From assembly GCF_000972845.2 (NCBI RefSeq), contig NW_020852345.1, forward strand, positions 288,357-352,356: DNA of 64,000 nt, given 5' to 3'. This DNA is from Larimichthys crocea. Its lineage: Eukaryota > Chordata > Actinopteri > Sciaenidae. The notes under the pieces were generated by a model. The model ran no database searches. It was not told the origin of the DNA and saw only the letters and a program-made list of their open reading frames with translations. Shown in pieces: positions 12,201 through 22,979 of this stretch. Within the stretch, counting starts at the first letter, position 1. Each line of letters opens with the position of its first letter. The position numbers and the translations under genes were made by a program.

Positions 12201-15200
12201 GCCACCAAACTTAACTGTTTTCTGGGTGAATCTCGGGTCCATGCGGGCTCTGCTAGGTCTCCTGCAATATTTGCAGCGGCTGTGATGTAATTAAACTGAA
12301 GATTCATCTGAAAAATCCACCTTCTGCCACTTTTCCAGCGTCCACCCTTTAAGCGGGCTGTGGGCCTTGGCAAATGCCACACGTTTTTTTAATTGCCTTC
12401 TGTTTAGTGCTGGTTTCTGGGCACTGATTTGACCACGGAGGCCATTTCGAGACAGAATTCTACAAACTATTCTGGTTGACATGGGGACTTGAGGTGACCA
12501 GGCCTGGTGGAGCTCTGCCAGCCAACAAACGGTCCTCCCGAGCAGTTGTCTTGCGGGGTCTGCCGGACCTGGGCTTGTCAAAAACATATCCAGTCTTTTC
12601 AAATCTTTTTCTTATTCTTTGTACTTGACGCTGAGACACATTGAAGGTGTCAGCCATCTCAGCAGTAGATCTGGTCTTCAGCCTCTTGATAATCAACGCT
12701 TTGGCCTCAGGGTGAATCTTAGGCATGTTGTCAGAGGTCAAGTTGCAGTTGATGTGAAGGTCTGGTGTGCTGGGGTTCTTTTAATACACACCCACTAACT
12801 GACCGATCACTTATTGATCACAGGTGAGGCTGTAATCTAGGATTGGGTGCATCATATGACAAGGCGACAAGACTTTTGTCTTTGCAAAAACGGACTCAGT
12901 GGGCTTTACCAAGCTGTCAACGTTAGAATGCTTTTCAGTTCAGTCGTTTGGTAGCAAAACATTATTTCAAAAGCAGTTGGGATTGAAATTAGCCATTTCT
13001 TGTAAAAAAAAAATTGATTAGAAATACATTTATGGGGCATATAAGGTCAACTTGTACCCAAGCGACAAGACTTTTGTCAGGGACTGTAGAGGATTAATAA
13101 CCAACTTCTATGATGGTCTGCAGGGACACTGGACATCTGGCACAATTAGAGAAGGTTTGACCGTCACACTGAATGACGTAATATTCATATTTTATATTCA
13201 TTGGAATGGTCAGGTTAACTTATAAGCTCTCTACTTTTTAACAGCATTTTACAACATTAGACAACAACTTGAACACCCTTGTGTGTGAACGCAGCTCCAC
13301 AGTCAACAACAGAAAAGACTTCATGATCAAAGTTATTCTATCATGTAAACATATCTGTCCATATGCACACACACTCTCTCTGCTGCAGTCTGCATCACAC
13401 AGTTTTAAAATGTTTCTTTTTAATGTCTGGTTGTGAATGAATGTACGGAGCGTTCCTTTTTTTTCGTTTCTGCCAAAAGGAATTGTGGGATGGCATTACC
13501 TCCTTTTCTTTCGTAAAGGATGGTCCGGTGTATCCTACGCTAAAGGAGATAATAAAGGAAGCATCAGAGTTCCTTTCCTTAACAGTTAGGGAATTCAAAC
13601 AGCTCTTATCATGACGGCTAAGCAAAATAGACTATTCGACTGCACCCTCTGAGTACCAGAAGATGATGAGAGTAGAAAAGAGGTAGAGGATACTGAGGTC
13701 CAGATGACCAGACTGGCATCCTGTTTCTCACATCAGTGTTGTGGAATTTTCTATCCTTAGGTTAGCTCAGATTTATCGCAGTCACTATACATGTCAGCTG
13801 ATAAATGTCAAGAAAATGAAGTAGAGAAATGCACTTTGATAGCTGCATCATTGTACACAATAAGAGCAACAGCATGGCATGGCAGGCTGTAAACTTTACA
13901 AACAGAGTCTCAAAATGACCACAAACCATAAAACATGTAAAAGTGTAATAAAAGTGGAGAAAGGTGATAGGAGGAAGGCAACGGGTCACTAGTCAGTCGG
14001 CTGCTTCATTGATGTAGTAAAGTCGATTAAACAACTTTTGGACAGCCTCCGCTACTGCCATCGACCGTGATTGACTCTTCGGCTAACAGTTCTGTCACCA
14101 GCAGACAGGAGAGATGTTTCAGGGTGCAGGATTTTAGAACTGAGCAACTGTATGGATATGTTTTAACATCACAGATGATGTGATGAAGAAATGTATTCAA
14201 ACATGATTCAGTGTAATGCTGAATGTGAAAGAAGGAATTATTAGTTAACCGTTCTAGTTGAACAGCCAAATTTGTTTCAACTGACAAAATTCCACCTGGT
14301 AGGCAAAACGAATTATATTTTATTTAGAATGCAAAAACCAAAAACAACCCATAGCTGAATTCAACTAAAATCTGCCCACAATCTGAGAATGAACTGCTTT
14401 ACAGATTCATTTAAAGAGTGTAATCACACACACACAATAGCAGAAAGTGAATCACAAGTTTTAATTAAACTGATCATCAATCTATTGCTTGTAAACCTGA
14501 CAGGCCATGTGTGAGTACTGAATCGCTGTTTCAGGAGAAAACAGAACACTGCCTCTGACAAGTGTAAAGAGAAAAACGTGAGAAGCAGAAAGATACAGTT
14601 TCACTGAGGGTTCTGCAGGAGATGGACACATGAGTGTGTGGGTGTGGGTGTGTAGATGCTGAGTTTTACAAACAGAGCAGTGCATCTTGAGCTCTTGATG
14701 CATTACCATCCAAAGACAAGGGTCATCCATCATGTGCCACTGTGGAGTGTGTGTTGGAAGACACAGATACAGTGCCTATCATAAGTATTCACCCCCTTGG
14801 ATGTTTTACCCTTTTCATGGTTAATAAAAATTTGGCTTTTTTAACACAAAAATTTATTGGAAAAAACTCTTTAATGTCAAAGTGAAAACAGATTTCTACA
14901 ATGAAATTAAAATATATAAAGAAATATAATTGTTTGCATAATTATTCACCCCCTTTTTAATTTAATGGTTCTAATTCATTCAATTAGTGAGACTATCGGC
15001 AACCTGAGTGGTGTGGGTGTGTTTCAAGTGATTGAGGTATAAAACACTTGTGGCTGAAGGGTCCAGAGACTGGTTGGTCAGTATTCCTGGCTACCATTAC
15101 ACCATGAAGACAGAAGAACACGCCAAGCAACTCAGGGAAAGGGTTATTGAGAAGTACAATTCAGGGGATGGATACAAAAAAAATTTCCAAGGCATTGAAC

Positions 15201-17366
15201 ATCCCCCAGAGTTCAGTGAAATCAATCATCAAGAAATGGAAGGAATATGGCACCTGTGTGAATCTGCCTAGATCAGGCCGCCCTCGTAAACTGAGTGACC
15301 GTGCAAGTAGGAGACTAGTGAGAGAAGCCACCAAGACCCCTACGACTACTCTGAAGGAGTTACAAGTTTCAGCTGCTGAGATTGGAGAGACTGTGCAAAT
15401 AGCAACTGCTGCCCGGGTTTTTCACCGGTCAAAGCTTTATGGCAGAGTGGCAATGAGAAAGCCACAGACTGTTGAAGAAAATTCATATTAGATCTCGATT
15501 AGAGTTTGCCAAAAAGCACGTGGAAGACTCCATGGTCAAGTGGAAGAAGATTCTTTGGTCTGATGAGACCAAAATTGAGCTTTTTGGCCATCAGACAAGA
15601 CGATATGTTTGGCGGAAATCAAACACTGCACATCACCAAAAACACACCATCCCCACTGTGAAGCATGGTGGTTGGCAGCATCATGCTGTGGGGATGTTTC
15701 TCAGCAGCCAGACCTGGAAGGCTTGTAAAGATAGAGGGCAGAATGAATGCTGCAAAATACACCGAAATCCTGGAGGACAATCTTATTCAGTCTGCAAGAG
15801 AACTAGGGCTTGGGAGAAGATTTATTTTCCAGCAAGACAATGATCCAAAGCATACTGCAAAAGCTACACAGGAATGGTTAAAAAAGAACCAGGTAAATGT
15901 TCTGGAGTGGCCGAGTCAAAGCCCAGACCTCAATCCTATAGAGAATTTGTGGCTGGACTTGAAAAGGGCTGTTCATGCCCGATACCCGCGCAACCTGACA
16001 GAGCTTGAGCAGTTTTGCAAAGAAGAATGGAGCAAAATTGCAGTGGGCAGATGTACAAGACTGCTGTGATTGCAGCCAAAGGTGCATCTACTAAATACTG
16101 ACTTGAAGGGGGTGAATAATTATGCAAACAATTATTTTTATTTATATAATTTGGATGACAGATTACAAGCTGTCACACCATTCAGGGAGACTACAATCCA
16201 TATTGTTGGGTTAATTATTGGCTTTGTGCTCAATAGCCATGGCATGCCAGGAGTGGGCCAAACAACATGCTTCTTAGCCAGATTTTTAACATTTATGGCC
16301 ATGAAAGTAAAGAAATGGTGACTCCCGTGTTAATTTGACATTCCTGCTGGTTATAGAACAATGGCCATTCCATTAGAGTCACCTCCATTCATTTTGTTCC
16401 AGGTTTAAGATAAACCCTGGTAAGGAAACTTTTCTGTAACTGGCATGTGAAAGATTCCATGACCCCTTAAGGAAAGCCATAAGCAGCTTTCAAGCTGGCA
16501 CTTAAAAATGTGTTCAGAAGTTATTTATAGTCGGATGTTTTGTCCTCCCTATTTTCCGTGGTTTTGTATTTATGTAGATTTTTTATGTTTAATTATTACG
16601 TACAGACCAAGTCTTGTATATAATCTGCAGAGAAGGCTGTGAAGAAATGTTGACATATTGATGGATTTATTTTTGATACATCAGACAGTAGCCAATGAAG
16701 CTCTTAGACAGATACTGGTGTTGTGAATACAGTGGATACGCAGTCGTCAATGAGGATTGTACTGCATTGTATTCTATTATATTACAGTTTTCCATGTATG
16801 TCATTCCTGCACTCTCTTGAACGCTCCTCTGCACCAACACATCTCCAAAGGGACCACAATGGAAATAAGCCTTATTGTGTTATCCTTTTTTGATGTAAGC
16901 ACTCACTGCCTTCACTGTGCTGCTGTTTTTAATGAAATGGTCGCATAAAATGAACCGATCTATCAATCAATGAGATGATTATGATGTTACTACCCACATG
17001 ATAATAAACTGTAGGTTGGGAAGACTACCAAGGTGTGGCTCAACATGCACAAAGTAAACATCAGCATATGGCTACATATGTTGATGTTTCATACATCAAA
17101 CATACCAGACAGACAGAGAACAAGGATGTGGGGGTGGGGTGTAAAGAGAGAGAAAGAGAGGGTGGGGGAAACTGTGTGTGTATGGGTGTGTGTGTGCGTG
17201 TGTATGGGGGGGATGCATTCAGGTCAATTCAATTCAAAGCCAATTTGACAAGCTTATTTCCCAGCCTGGTCATCTGTAGGAGGAAAAAAAAAAGAGAGAG
17301 AAGGTGGGAACAGAGTGAGGGCCGACAAAAAGAGGGAGGACTCTGTGTGTGTGTGTGTGGGTGTGT

Positions 17367-17407
<41 letters not shown>

Positions 17408-20400
17408 CGTGCGCATGGAGATGAGGGCTGCAGTCAAGTCAAACCAATATTAATCACGATAGTCATGATCACGGTCACGATTTTTGGCTTCCCACAACTG
17501 AATGAACGTGAGCTACTGTGTTTAAAATGTGTGCTCCACTCATAGAAAACTCCAGCTGCCCCAAATCAAATCAAGCACTTCCAAAAACTCAGTCAGTCAC
17601 CAGGGCAGGTCAGCCATGATTTGGCTTCACTTTGGGGAAGCTGCACTTGCCTGTGCTGCCTGTGCAAACATTTCTTGGATGCTGCAGCTGATGTCTAGAG
17701 TATTGAACAACAGAGAAATACCTGGAAGAGAAGGCAAAGCGCTACTCCCTCAAAACAGATTAGCATCTCGTGTGGAAGTGTTTGGGACTTGAGATTCTAC
17801 GTGGCAAAACAAGAATTGAAAACGCAGCACAACATGGAAGAGAAAGCAGAGCTTAGGATAATAGGAATGTGCAATTAGAATACTTTGTCCCTAAATTCTA
17901 TTATTAAAAAAGTTGGCAACGAATTTCATTGTCGATTTATTGTGTCATTGAGAATATGCGAATGGCAAGTGTGTGTGTGTGTGTGTGTGAGAGAGCGACA
18001 TAGAGAGAGTGTATATGCGAATGGCAAGCGTGTGTGTGTGAGAGAGAGTGTGTGTGTGCGAGAAAAAAAATCCTGTTAAGTTTTCTTATTTGTATTTTTC
18101 TTTATTTTTTATAAATTCGGATCTGCCCAAAAAGTCTACATCTACGGTCTACTGTACATATCTGTGAATATCTCACGGTTTATGATTCAAACTGTTTTCC
18201 TGGGAGTCTGCTGAAGACACTTCCTTGTTGTTCTATACCACCGCGTAAAAGACCAATTGAAAAGTAGATGTTCGGCAGACTCCATATGCAGTCGACAAAT
18301 GAACAAATGTTACTAGGCAGACTAGTTTCTTTTTCAACCAATCAGTGGATGGTGACGTATTCTAGCCAATGAAAGGACTCTGGGGTCTTGTCCGCAGAAC
18401 AGAGTGCAGGGGACAGGAAAAAACGCTTGGGACCTTTTTTTATTGAAAGGGCATTATTGTTCTTCACATATTTGGTTGAAAAACTGCACATGTATGTCAG
18501 GCAAAGGGATTGAAAATTATTTTCATTCAAAAACTATTCATTAGTACTGTTTGAGGTGCGAATTTGAGTAAAAAATGAATCTACTTTTCGTTTTTGAAAT
18601 TCTTTAGTGTATTGTCGATTTTTCACTCATCCTTCTTTTATAAGCACGTTCCATGAATTATGATAGCCTAGGTTCTCCTTAATCTATAGATGCCAAACAC
18701 ATGGTGTTCCATATACAATAAGTATTGTTTATAAGCCCAAATGTTAAAGAAGTAAAAACGAGCTGAAAATGGCTTAGTCCCCTAAAGCATACATGTGTAT
18801 TTTTTCTGTGTTCAGTTGAAGATTTTTTGCACTGTGAATCAGTTCTGTTTTTGAATTAAGGGTTGGAAAGTAATGTTTTTTTTTTTTTTTTTTTTTTTCC
18901 AATTCATCGATTAATTGAAAAAATAATCGACAGATTGATCGATTATTAAAATAATCGTTAGTTGCAGCCAGGAACCAGTTTGATTTTAGGTAGCTGAACA
19001 AGGTTGCAGTGAAGGTCTTAGGAACATTCTTTGCCTTGACCCTTCATGACATGTTAGGTTGGTGAGTCTGAGATATTCTGTTTAAGGCTGTGTGTGAAAA
19101 AACAATCAGCCATATGCACACATATCATAACTAACATACAAAGATCCATCCGATTCAAATAAACAGCTAGGTTCTGACAAAAAGAATAAACTCCTTGAAA
19201 AATATGTATTTGATTATTTCTTTGATACAATAAGCAGGGTCTGAGTTCAGAGAGGACAGTGGTGAGTCAAAGCAGAGCTATCACTTTACTTCAGATTAAT
19301 AATGGGACATTAGCATATTTTCAGACTATCCCTCTATCTGTTGTCTGGGCCTGTTAACCAATATTTCATCATATGCTAATATTACTGCCTCTATATCTCA
19401 TTCCCTTTTTGACACTGGGCTGAAAAAAAGACTATGTGTGATCATTCACAAACTCAATCTTTCCCCAAATTGAAAAAAATGGTACTTCTAATCTTGATAT
19501 GTAAATGACTGCGATACATCAAATTATGTTTGTATGCCAACCGAAATCCAAAGGGGAAAAAATATCAGTTACCATAATCCTTAATTCAGCTATAAGGATA
19601 GATCAGACCACCTGTTCAGCTCAGGTTGTTACTCTGTATTCTTGCCCAATGTCTCCCCTTTTTGGTCAGAGTGGAATATTTCAGGCACATGACTGAACTC
19701 TACTTTGCCACTGCTTCTCAGTTAGTCAGACAGGAGGGAGGTATTACAGGTCGAGTGTGTTTTAGCAGGAATGGAATACAATATTCGCATTAGTGTGTAA
19801 TCACTTGAAAATATGAACAGTTGTGCTTTTGTTGTCTTAAAATTAGCCCTTTATATCTACAGTGCAAGCAGGTCCTCTTCCATGGAGTCCTCCATGTTAA
19901 ACCACCAGCTTTCTACAGTAGCCCAGAATAGATCTAGATATGGACTTTTGTTTATCATATTTATTTATATTTAGCAGCCAGAGTGTTTTCTACATGCTTG
20001 ATGTGAAACCTGGGAGTCTTATAATCTGCAACTTCACCACTAGGTCCTACACACTGGATAATACTAATAATAATAATAATAATGATAATACTCAACTCAA
20101 TAATAATAATAATAATAACAATAATAATAAAAAAAGTATGTTGAAGTAGAAATTTTATGTAAATGCTTTAGTTTCAAACAAACTTTCTGTCTGTGTGTGT
20201 ATTTTGGGCTTCCACATTCAGCATGTGTGTAGAAGTGGATCTGCCTACCTGTACTAGTTTGTAGAAGTATGCATACTGGCGTGCAGTGTTTTTATACTGG
20301 TTCAGTATGTCCTGCACTGCCTGTGTGCCCAGCAGCAACTGCACCTCATCCTGCTGGTAGAATAGTGGTGTGTCATACTCCTGAGGAAGACTGCGGATGT

Positions 20401-20763
20401 ACGGCAGCCAGAATGAAACAGGATTGGCTCGTTCACACAGCAGGTGGAAGGCCAGCGTCACGTTGCCCATGGCCTGTAGGATCCTGTCCTGGCTGTATAG
20501 AGGACCTGAGACATTTACAGGACAGCAGAAATGACATACTCATTCAAATGCTGCTGAAATAATGTTTAACCTAGAGATCTAAAATGTTGATCTATGTTAC
20601 AGTTTGTTACATGCTGAATTCAGTCTTTTCTCTCAGTTGTTGAGCTCAGATAGTTTGATGTTATATGCTGTACTGAACAGAAGACCTTACCCAGTACAGA
20701 GTTCTGGGCCGACTCCACCGTCATGAGCATTTTCCTAGGAACCCACAGGAATAGTTCCTCTGC
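216..20763 (-). CDS. setd3: SETD3 actin-histidine N-methyltransferase, seven internal exons (partial gene)
   Basis: SETD3 is known to transfer a methyl group from S-adenosylmethionine to a histidine of actin in the cytosol. Seven minus-strand exons are seen, 5' to 3': 20691-20763, 20249-20505, 10102-10160, 3359-3473, 3025-3099, 1740-1906 and 216-301. All have AG/GT borders and phases that join without a break into about 277 codons. They run from [11 protein letters not shown] (early SET domain) through [32 protein letters not shown] and [11 protein letters not shown] (SET core, with the N-H and Y positions of the active site) to [19 protein letters not shown] in the Rubisco-LSMT substrate-binding domain. 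Family proteins are about 600 residues, so roughly half is here. The 3' exons lie beyond base 1. The 5' exons encoding the first ~90 residues were not found right of 20763. No stop or frameshift interrupts the visible exons, so the gene looks functional. Confidence 0.93.
302..1739. other. SETD3 intron, no gene seen
   Basis: AT-rich intron sequence with a TAAA tetranucleotide tract near 595-630. Nothing else could be recognised. Confidence 0.5.
1740..1906 (-). CDS. setd3: SETD3 exon, C-terminal SET core
   Basis: The exon encodes [20 protein letters not shown] and continues to LARAGIP. It carries the conserved tyrosine of the SET fold (FYGTRSN). The acceptor is cctgtag|ATC and the donor is GC|GTACGT; length 167 nt with the correct phase on both sides. 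Confidence 0.93.
2301..2313. repeat. poly-G run
   Basis: An uninterrupted run of 13 G bases inside a SETD3 intron, following a short T run. Confidence 0.8.
3025..3099 (-). CDS. setd3: SETD3 exon ([10 protein letters not shown])
   Basis: A 25-codon exon, phase 0 at both ends, beginning [19 protein letters not shown]. The acceptor is tctgcag|ATC and the donor is CAG|GTGAAG. Confidence 0.92.
3359..3473 (-). CDS. setd3: SETD3 exon with WDMCNHTNG motif
   Basis: The exon encodes [20 protein letters not shown] and continues to [14 protein letters not shown], the SET motif that contributes to cofactor and substrate binding. The split Arg codon (AG|G) joins it to the 10102-10160 exon. The donor is CTG|GTAAAG. 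Confidence 0.93.
4019..5102 (+). mobile_element. hAT transposon, internally deleted, with 8-bp target-site duplication
   Basis: The element (4027-5094) starts CAGGGGTCGGCAAA and ends TTGCAGACCCCTG, matching hAT inverted repeats. It is flanked by perfect copies of CTCTACAC at 4019-4026 and 5095-5102. About 4450-4610 reads [20 protein letters not shown] then [15 protein letters not shown] in one frame: a BED-type zinc finger (C-x2-C ... H-x4-H) followed by the N-terminal linker seen in GTF2IRD2-like hAT transposases. The rest of the transposase is absent. Terminal GC-rich CGGGCC blocks are also typical. It lies in a SETD3 intron. Confidence 0.85.
5252..6048. mobile_element. non-autonomous hAT-like element (cgatat family)
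   Basis: The element (5260-6040) begins TAGGGCTGCACGATATA and ends TATATTGCCCACCCCTA, imperfect inverted repeats of hAT type with cgatat motifs near both ends. Flanks CACTAACT (5252-5259) and CACTGACT (6041-6048) match at 7 of 8 bases, an aged 8-bp duplication. No transposase is recognisable inside. Confidence 0.75.
6350..6660. repeat. degenerate tandem array, TGAGTGTGCCTGAAAG unit
   Basis: About six copies of a 55-70 bp unit containing gagtgtgcctgaaagc, cacactatatgttatccacc and cgcttatt. Units vary by substitution and length. The array is followed by unassigned repeat-like DNA up to 7191. It resembles an interspersed fish repeat with an expanded end; the class was not identified. Confidence 0.7.
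7506..8175 (+). pseudogene. Harbinger transposase (HARBI1-like), 5' exon relic
   Basis: Reading from ATG at 7506 gives a HARBI1-like N-terminus with one in-frame TGA near 7580, then an open stretch [20 protein letters not shown] and a DDE_Tnp_4 core. The first catalytic Asp lies in [10 protein letters not shown] and the second in [10 protein letters not shown]. The frame ends DGWLLG at a consensus donor (CTGG|GTGAGT), where this family normally splices into the GDSGYPL segment. That 3' exon, carrying the third acidic residue, is absent; an inverted copy of the exon end follows instead. The product cannot be active as it stands. Confidence 0.8.
8146..8238. repeat. hairpin at Harbinger exon end, 38-bp arms
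   Basis: Left arm 8146-8183 (starting ctggcacagtgcgcgatggg) and right arm 8201-8238 are reverse complements with about two mismatches, separated by a 17-bp AT-rich loop. The arms contain the transposase exon end and its splice donor, so the donor is present on both strands. Confidence 0.9.
8400..8615 (-). pseudogene. Harbinger Myb/SANT-like protein relic
   Basis: Minus-strand translation gives [20 protein letters not shown] then GTLSTGIN, and after a frame shift [19 protein letters not shown]. These resemble the Myb/SANT-like DNA-binding protein that accompanies Harbinger transposases. Stops and a frameshift break it. Confidence 0.6.
8744..8769. repeat. 26-bp palindrome
   Basis: ACAGCTAGCGT and its reverse complement flank a 4-base centre. 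It lies just left of the long foldback element. Confidence 0.8.
8787..9611. mobile_element. foldback/long-TIR element with AT-repeat centre
   Basis: Left arm from 8787 (catagacatatatacatagacg) and right arm ending at 9611 are reverse complements over about 320-340 bp with scattered substitutions. They share ggcagatctgcccgtaaact, taaagcgcctttctacaaag and aaccaacgtatg. The centre (9133-9230) is an AT dinucleotide tract. Flanks CTATTTGC and CTAGTTGC match 7 of 8, suggesting an old 8-bp duplication. There is no coding capacity, so it is a non-autonomous element. Confidence 0.8.
9795..9905. repeat. dispersed repeat, copy 1 of 2
   Basis: Contains aatttctgcaggaattttcc, tactgaatttactgagcat and gagagtcaggcaca. 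A diverged second copy is at 28948-29065 in the same orientation. Class unknown. Confidence 0.65.
10102..10160 (-). CDS. setd3: SETD3 short exon ([20 protein letters not shown])
   Basis: A 59-nt exon with acceptor ccctag|ACT and donor ACAG|GTCAG. Its first codon follows directly on the CAG codon ending the 20249-20505 exon, so nothing is missing across the ten-kilobase intron. Confidence 0.9.
10545..10760. repeat. compound (GACA)n/(GA)n/(GT)n microsatellite
   Basis: A purine-rich tract of GACA and GA repeats followed by GT and GA repeats, with the phrase tatgcgaatgg(a/c)aag repeated. Long open frames across it are low-complexity artefacts. Confidence 0.9.
11458..13086 (-). mobile_element. 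Tc1/mariner transposon, full-length but inactive
   Basis: Inverted ends CAGTCCCTGACAAAAGTC and its complement lie at 11458 and 13086, each bordered by TA, the expected target duplication. The 1629-bp length fits a Tc1 element. The transposase reads on the minus strand. It lies inside the large SETD3 intron. Confidence 0.92.
11824..12726 (-). pseudogene. Tc1-like transposase, frameshifted
   Basis: The start [17 protein letters not shown] gives a paired-like helix-turn-helix domain with GRPRK hook, then frame changes near 12480, 12300 and 12070. DDE-type residues remain: Asp in VDFSDESSV, Asp in [10 protein letters not shown] and Glu in [10 protein letters not shown]. At least three frame breaks make it non-functional. 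Confidence 0.85.
13087..14769. other. SETD3 intron, nothing recognised
   Basis: AT-rich sequence without convincing exon, RNA gene or repeat signature. The short frames present lack family resemblance. Confidence 0.4.
14770..16155 (+). mobile_element. Tc1/mariner transposon, right end lost
   Basis: The left end CAGTGCCTATCATAAGTATT follows TA. An inner inverted motif near 14935 (tgcataattattcaccccct) recurs inverted at 16107-16130. The outer right terminus is absent; sequence becomes unrelated near 16155. A DD34E transposase relic fills the centre. Confidence 0.87.
15104..16101 (+). pseudogene. Tc1-like DD34E transposase, frameshifted
   Basis: The start [20 protein letters not shown] is followed by a frameshift near 15177 into [20 protein letters not shown]. 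Later frame changes occur near 15480, 15665 and 16055. The catalytic set is visible: Asp in LWSDETK, Asp in [11 protein letters not shown] and Glu in [11 protein letters not shown]. The final segment ends TKY at 16101. It is a recent-looking but broken copy. Confidence 0.88.
16156..17110. other. SETD3 intron, nothing recognised
   Basis: No exon, RNA gene or classified repeat could be supported here. Confidence 0.4.
17113..17410. repeat. (GT)n and GA-rich microsatellites
   Basis: GA-rich and GT-rich tracts at about 17130-17215 and a longer GT repeat at 17345-17410. Both generate spurious low-complexity frames. Confidence 0.9.
17870..18969. mobile_element. non-autonomous hAT-like element, copy 1
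   Basis: The right end aaaataatcgttagttgcagcc is a hAT5-type terminus. The left part near 17920 (ggcaacgaatttcattgtcg) is degenerate. The interior 18070-18780 matches 47790-48790 closely over several hundred bases, for example ccaccgcgtaaaagaccaat and agacgccaaacac-like stretches. It includes GT/GA microsatellite and poly-T tracts. There is no transposase. Confidence 0.7.
18970..20248. other. SETD3 intron with (AAT)n microsatellite
   Basis: An ATA/AAT trinucleotide tract lies at about 20064-20130. A short stretch near 19880-19940 (tggagtcctccatgttaaac) resembles a common fish interspersed repeat, but too weakly to class. Confidence 0.4.
20249..20505 (-). CDS. setd3: SETD3 exon, SET domain insertion
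   Basis: The exon encodes [20 protein letters not shown] and continues to [17 protein letters not shown]. The acceptor is tctcag|GTCC and the donor is CAG|GTAGGC. Confidence 0.94.
20691..20763 (-). CDS. setd3: SETD3 exon, start of SET domain
   Basis: The exon encodes [20 protein letters not shown] then NSVLG. The acceptor is cttgcag|GCA and the donor is CTGG|GTAAG. It is the most 5' SETD3 exon found; upstream in minus-strand sense lie a CA microsatellite and then a LINE. Confidence 0.93.
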
Positions 20764-20772
20764 CTGCAAGCG

Positions 20773-20774
<2 letters not shown>

Positions 20775-20812
<38 letters not shown>
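20775..20812. repeat. (CA)n microsatellite
   Basis: CA dinucleotide tract immediately upstream (minus sense) of the SETD3 exon at 20691-20763. Confidence 0.95.
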
Positions 20813-20816
<4 letters not shown>

Positions 20817-20830
20817 TATGAAAAAAAAAT

Positions 20831-22745
20831 CTGGTGGAGCTGCCACCTTACCGCGGTGGAGGGGTTTGCGTGTTCCAATGATCCTAGGAGCTATGTTGTC
20901 GGGGGCTTCATGCCCCTGGTAGGGTCACCCAAGGCCATCGGGTCCCAGGTGAGGGTCCAGACAAAGCGCAGCTCAATTATCCCTGATGAAATATCAAACA
21001 AAGGAGCCAAGTTTCCCTTGCCCGGATGCGGGCCACCGGGGCCCGCCCCTGGAGCCAGGCCAGGGGGTGGGGCTCGTTGGCGAGTGCCTGGTGGTCGGGT
21101 CCTCACCCATGGGGCCCGGCCGGGCACAGCCCGAAAAGGTGACATGGGCCCCCCTTCCCACGGGCTCACCACCCATGGGAGGGGTCTCAGGGGGCAGGTG
21201 CAGAGAGAGATGGGCAGCAGTCGGAGGCGGGGACCCCGGCGGTCCGACCCCCGGTTGCAGAAGCTGGCTCTGGGGGCGTGGAACGTCACCTCTCTGACGG
21301 GGAAGGAGCCTGAGCTGGTGCGCGAGGTTGAGAGGTACCGGCTAGATATAGTTTCCTTGAAAGGGGTTGGATGCTCTACCACTCTAGAGTTGCCCCCAGT
21401 GAGAGGCGGAGAGCGGGGGTGGGAATGCTTGTTTCCCCCTGGCTCGACACCTGTACGTTGGGGTTCACCCCGGTGGACGAGAGGGTAGCCTCCCTGTCGC
21501 CTTCGGGTGGGGGGAAGGGTCCTGACTGTCGTCTGTGCCTATGCACCAAATGGCAGTTCAGAGTACCCACGAGAAACGGCCCCCTGATCTGAACCCGAGC
21601 GGTGTTCTGTTATTGGACTTCTGTGTTCATCATGGATTGTCCATAACGAACACCATGTTCAAGCATAAGGGTGTCCATATGTGCACTTGGCACCAGGACA
21701 CCCTCGGCTGCAGTTCGATGATCGACTTTGTGGTCATGTCGTCGGACTTGCGGTCACGTTTTGAACACTCGGGTGAAGAGAGGGGCGGAGCTGTCAACTG
21801 ATCACCACCTGGTGGTGGGTTGGCTCCGATGGTGGGGGAGGATGGCGGTCAGACCTGGCAGGCCCAAACGTTCTATGCGGGTTTGCTGGGAACGTCTGGC
21901 TGAATCTCCTGTCAGAAAGAGCTTCAACTCCCACCTCCGTGAGAGCTTCACTCACGTCCCGGGGGAGGCAAGGACATTGAGTCCGAGTGGACCTTGTTCC
22001 GTTCCTCAATTGTCGAGGCGGTTGACCGGAGCTGTGGCCGTAAGGTGGTCGGTGCCTGTCGCAGCGGCGGCCCTCGAACCCGCTGGTGGACACCGGCGGT
22101 GAGGGATGCCATCAAGCTGAAGAAGGAGTCCTACAGAACCTTTTTGGCATGTGGGACTCCTGAAGCAGCTGACGGGTATCGACGTGCTAAGCAGAGTGCG
22201 GCCTCTGCGGTTGCGGAACCCCGGGCATGGGAGGAGTTCGGTGAGGCCATGGAAAACGACTTTCGAACGGCTTCGAGGAGGTTCTGGACCACCATCCGGC
22301 GGCTCAGGCGGGGGAAGCAGTGCACTGTCAACACTGTGCCCATCTCTGGGGCTGAGGTCGCTGAGGTAGTCAAAAAGCTCCTCGGTGGCAAGGCCCCGGG
22401 GGTGGACGAGGTCCGCCCGGAGTTCCTCAAGGCTCTGGATGTTGTGGGGCTGTCTTGGCTGACACGTCTCTGCAACATCGTGTGGACATCGGGGGCAGTG
22501 CCCCTGGACTGGCAGACCGGGGTGGTGGTTCCCCCCTTCAAAAAGAGGGGGATCGGAGGGTGTGCTCCAACTGTAGGGGGAGCACACTCCTCAGCCTCCC
22601 CGGGAAGGTCTTTTCGGTCTACACCAGTCTACTGTGCTTTATGGACCTGGAGAGGCGTTCGACCGTGTCCCTCGGGAGTCCTGGGGGGTGCTCAGGAGTA
22701 TGGGGTTCTGGACCCATTATATGGCTATCCGGTCCCTGTACTCTC
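20831..22745 (+). mobile_element. GC-rich non-LTR retrotransposon, truncated at N gap
   Basis: Plus-strand frames in pieces encode an apurinic-type endonuclease (start LALGAWNVTSLTGKEPELV; late motif CTWHQDTLGCSSMIDFVV), a linker (PRTRWWTPAVRDAIKLKKES) and the start of reverse transcriptase (GGKAPGVDEVRPEFLKALD and PLDWQTGVVVP). Several frameshifts occur. Between about 22600 and 22640 a stretch of RT is deleted, joining the LSLPGKVF region to CFMDLE. GC content is far above its surroundings. The 3' part would lie in the gap. Clade not assigned. Confidence 0.82.
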
Positions 22746-22755
22746 NNNNNNNNNN
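22746..22755. other. assembly gap (10 N)
   Basis: Ten consecutive N bases. The LINE on the left is cut off here and CA-rich sequence begins at once on the right, so the true gap size is unknown. Confidence 1.
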
Positions 22756-22979
22756 CACATATTATGCACAAACACATAGACACATAAAGGCACACACATA
22801 GACATACAAAATACACGAACACACAGATTACACAGCTAGGACAGTATTGAATGTTTCTCTGCCACCAGATAACATTCAGCCAGTCTGTTTTCAGATTGGC
22901 CTTGACCAAGATTAAGGAGTCAAGCACACACACACACACCATGCAGGCTCATGGGAAACACATAGACAATATTACGTTC

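Noticed and set aside
17035..17545. Open frames rich in Val-Cys-Val
   Set aside because: They read through GT dinucleotide repeats; no conserved domain.
20891..21382. 163-codon minus-strand frame in the GC-rich LINE
   Set aside because: It is a shadow of the plus-strand endonuclease region caused by high GC content.
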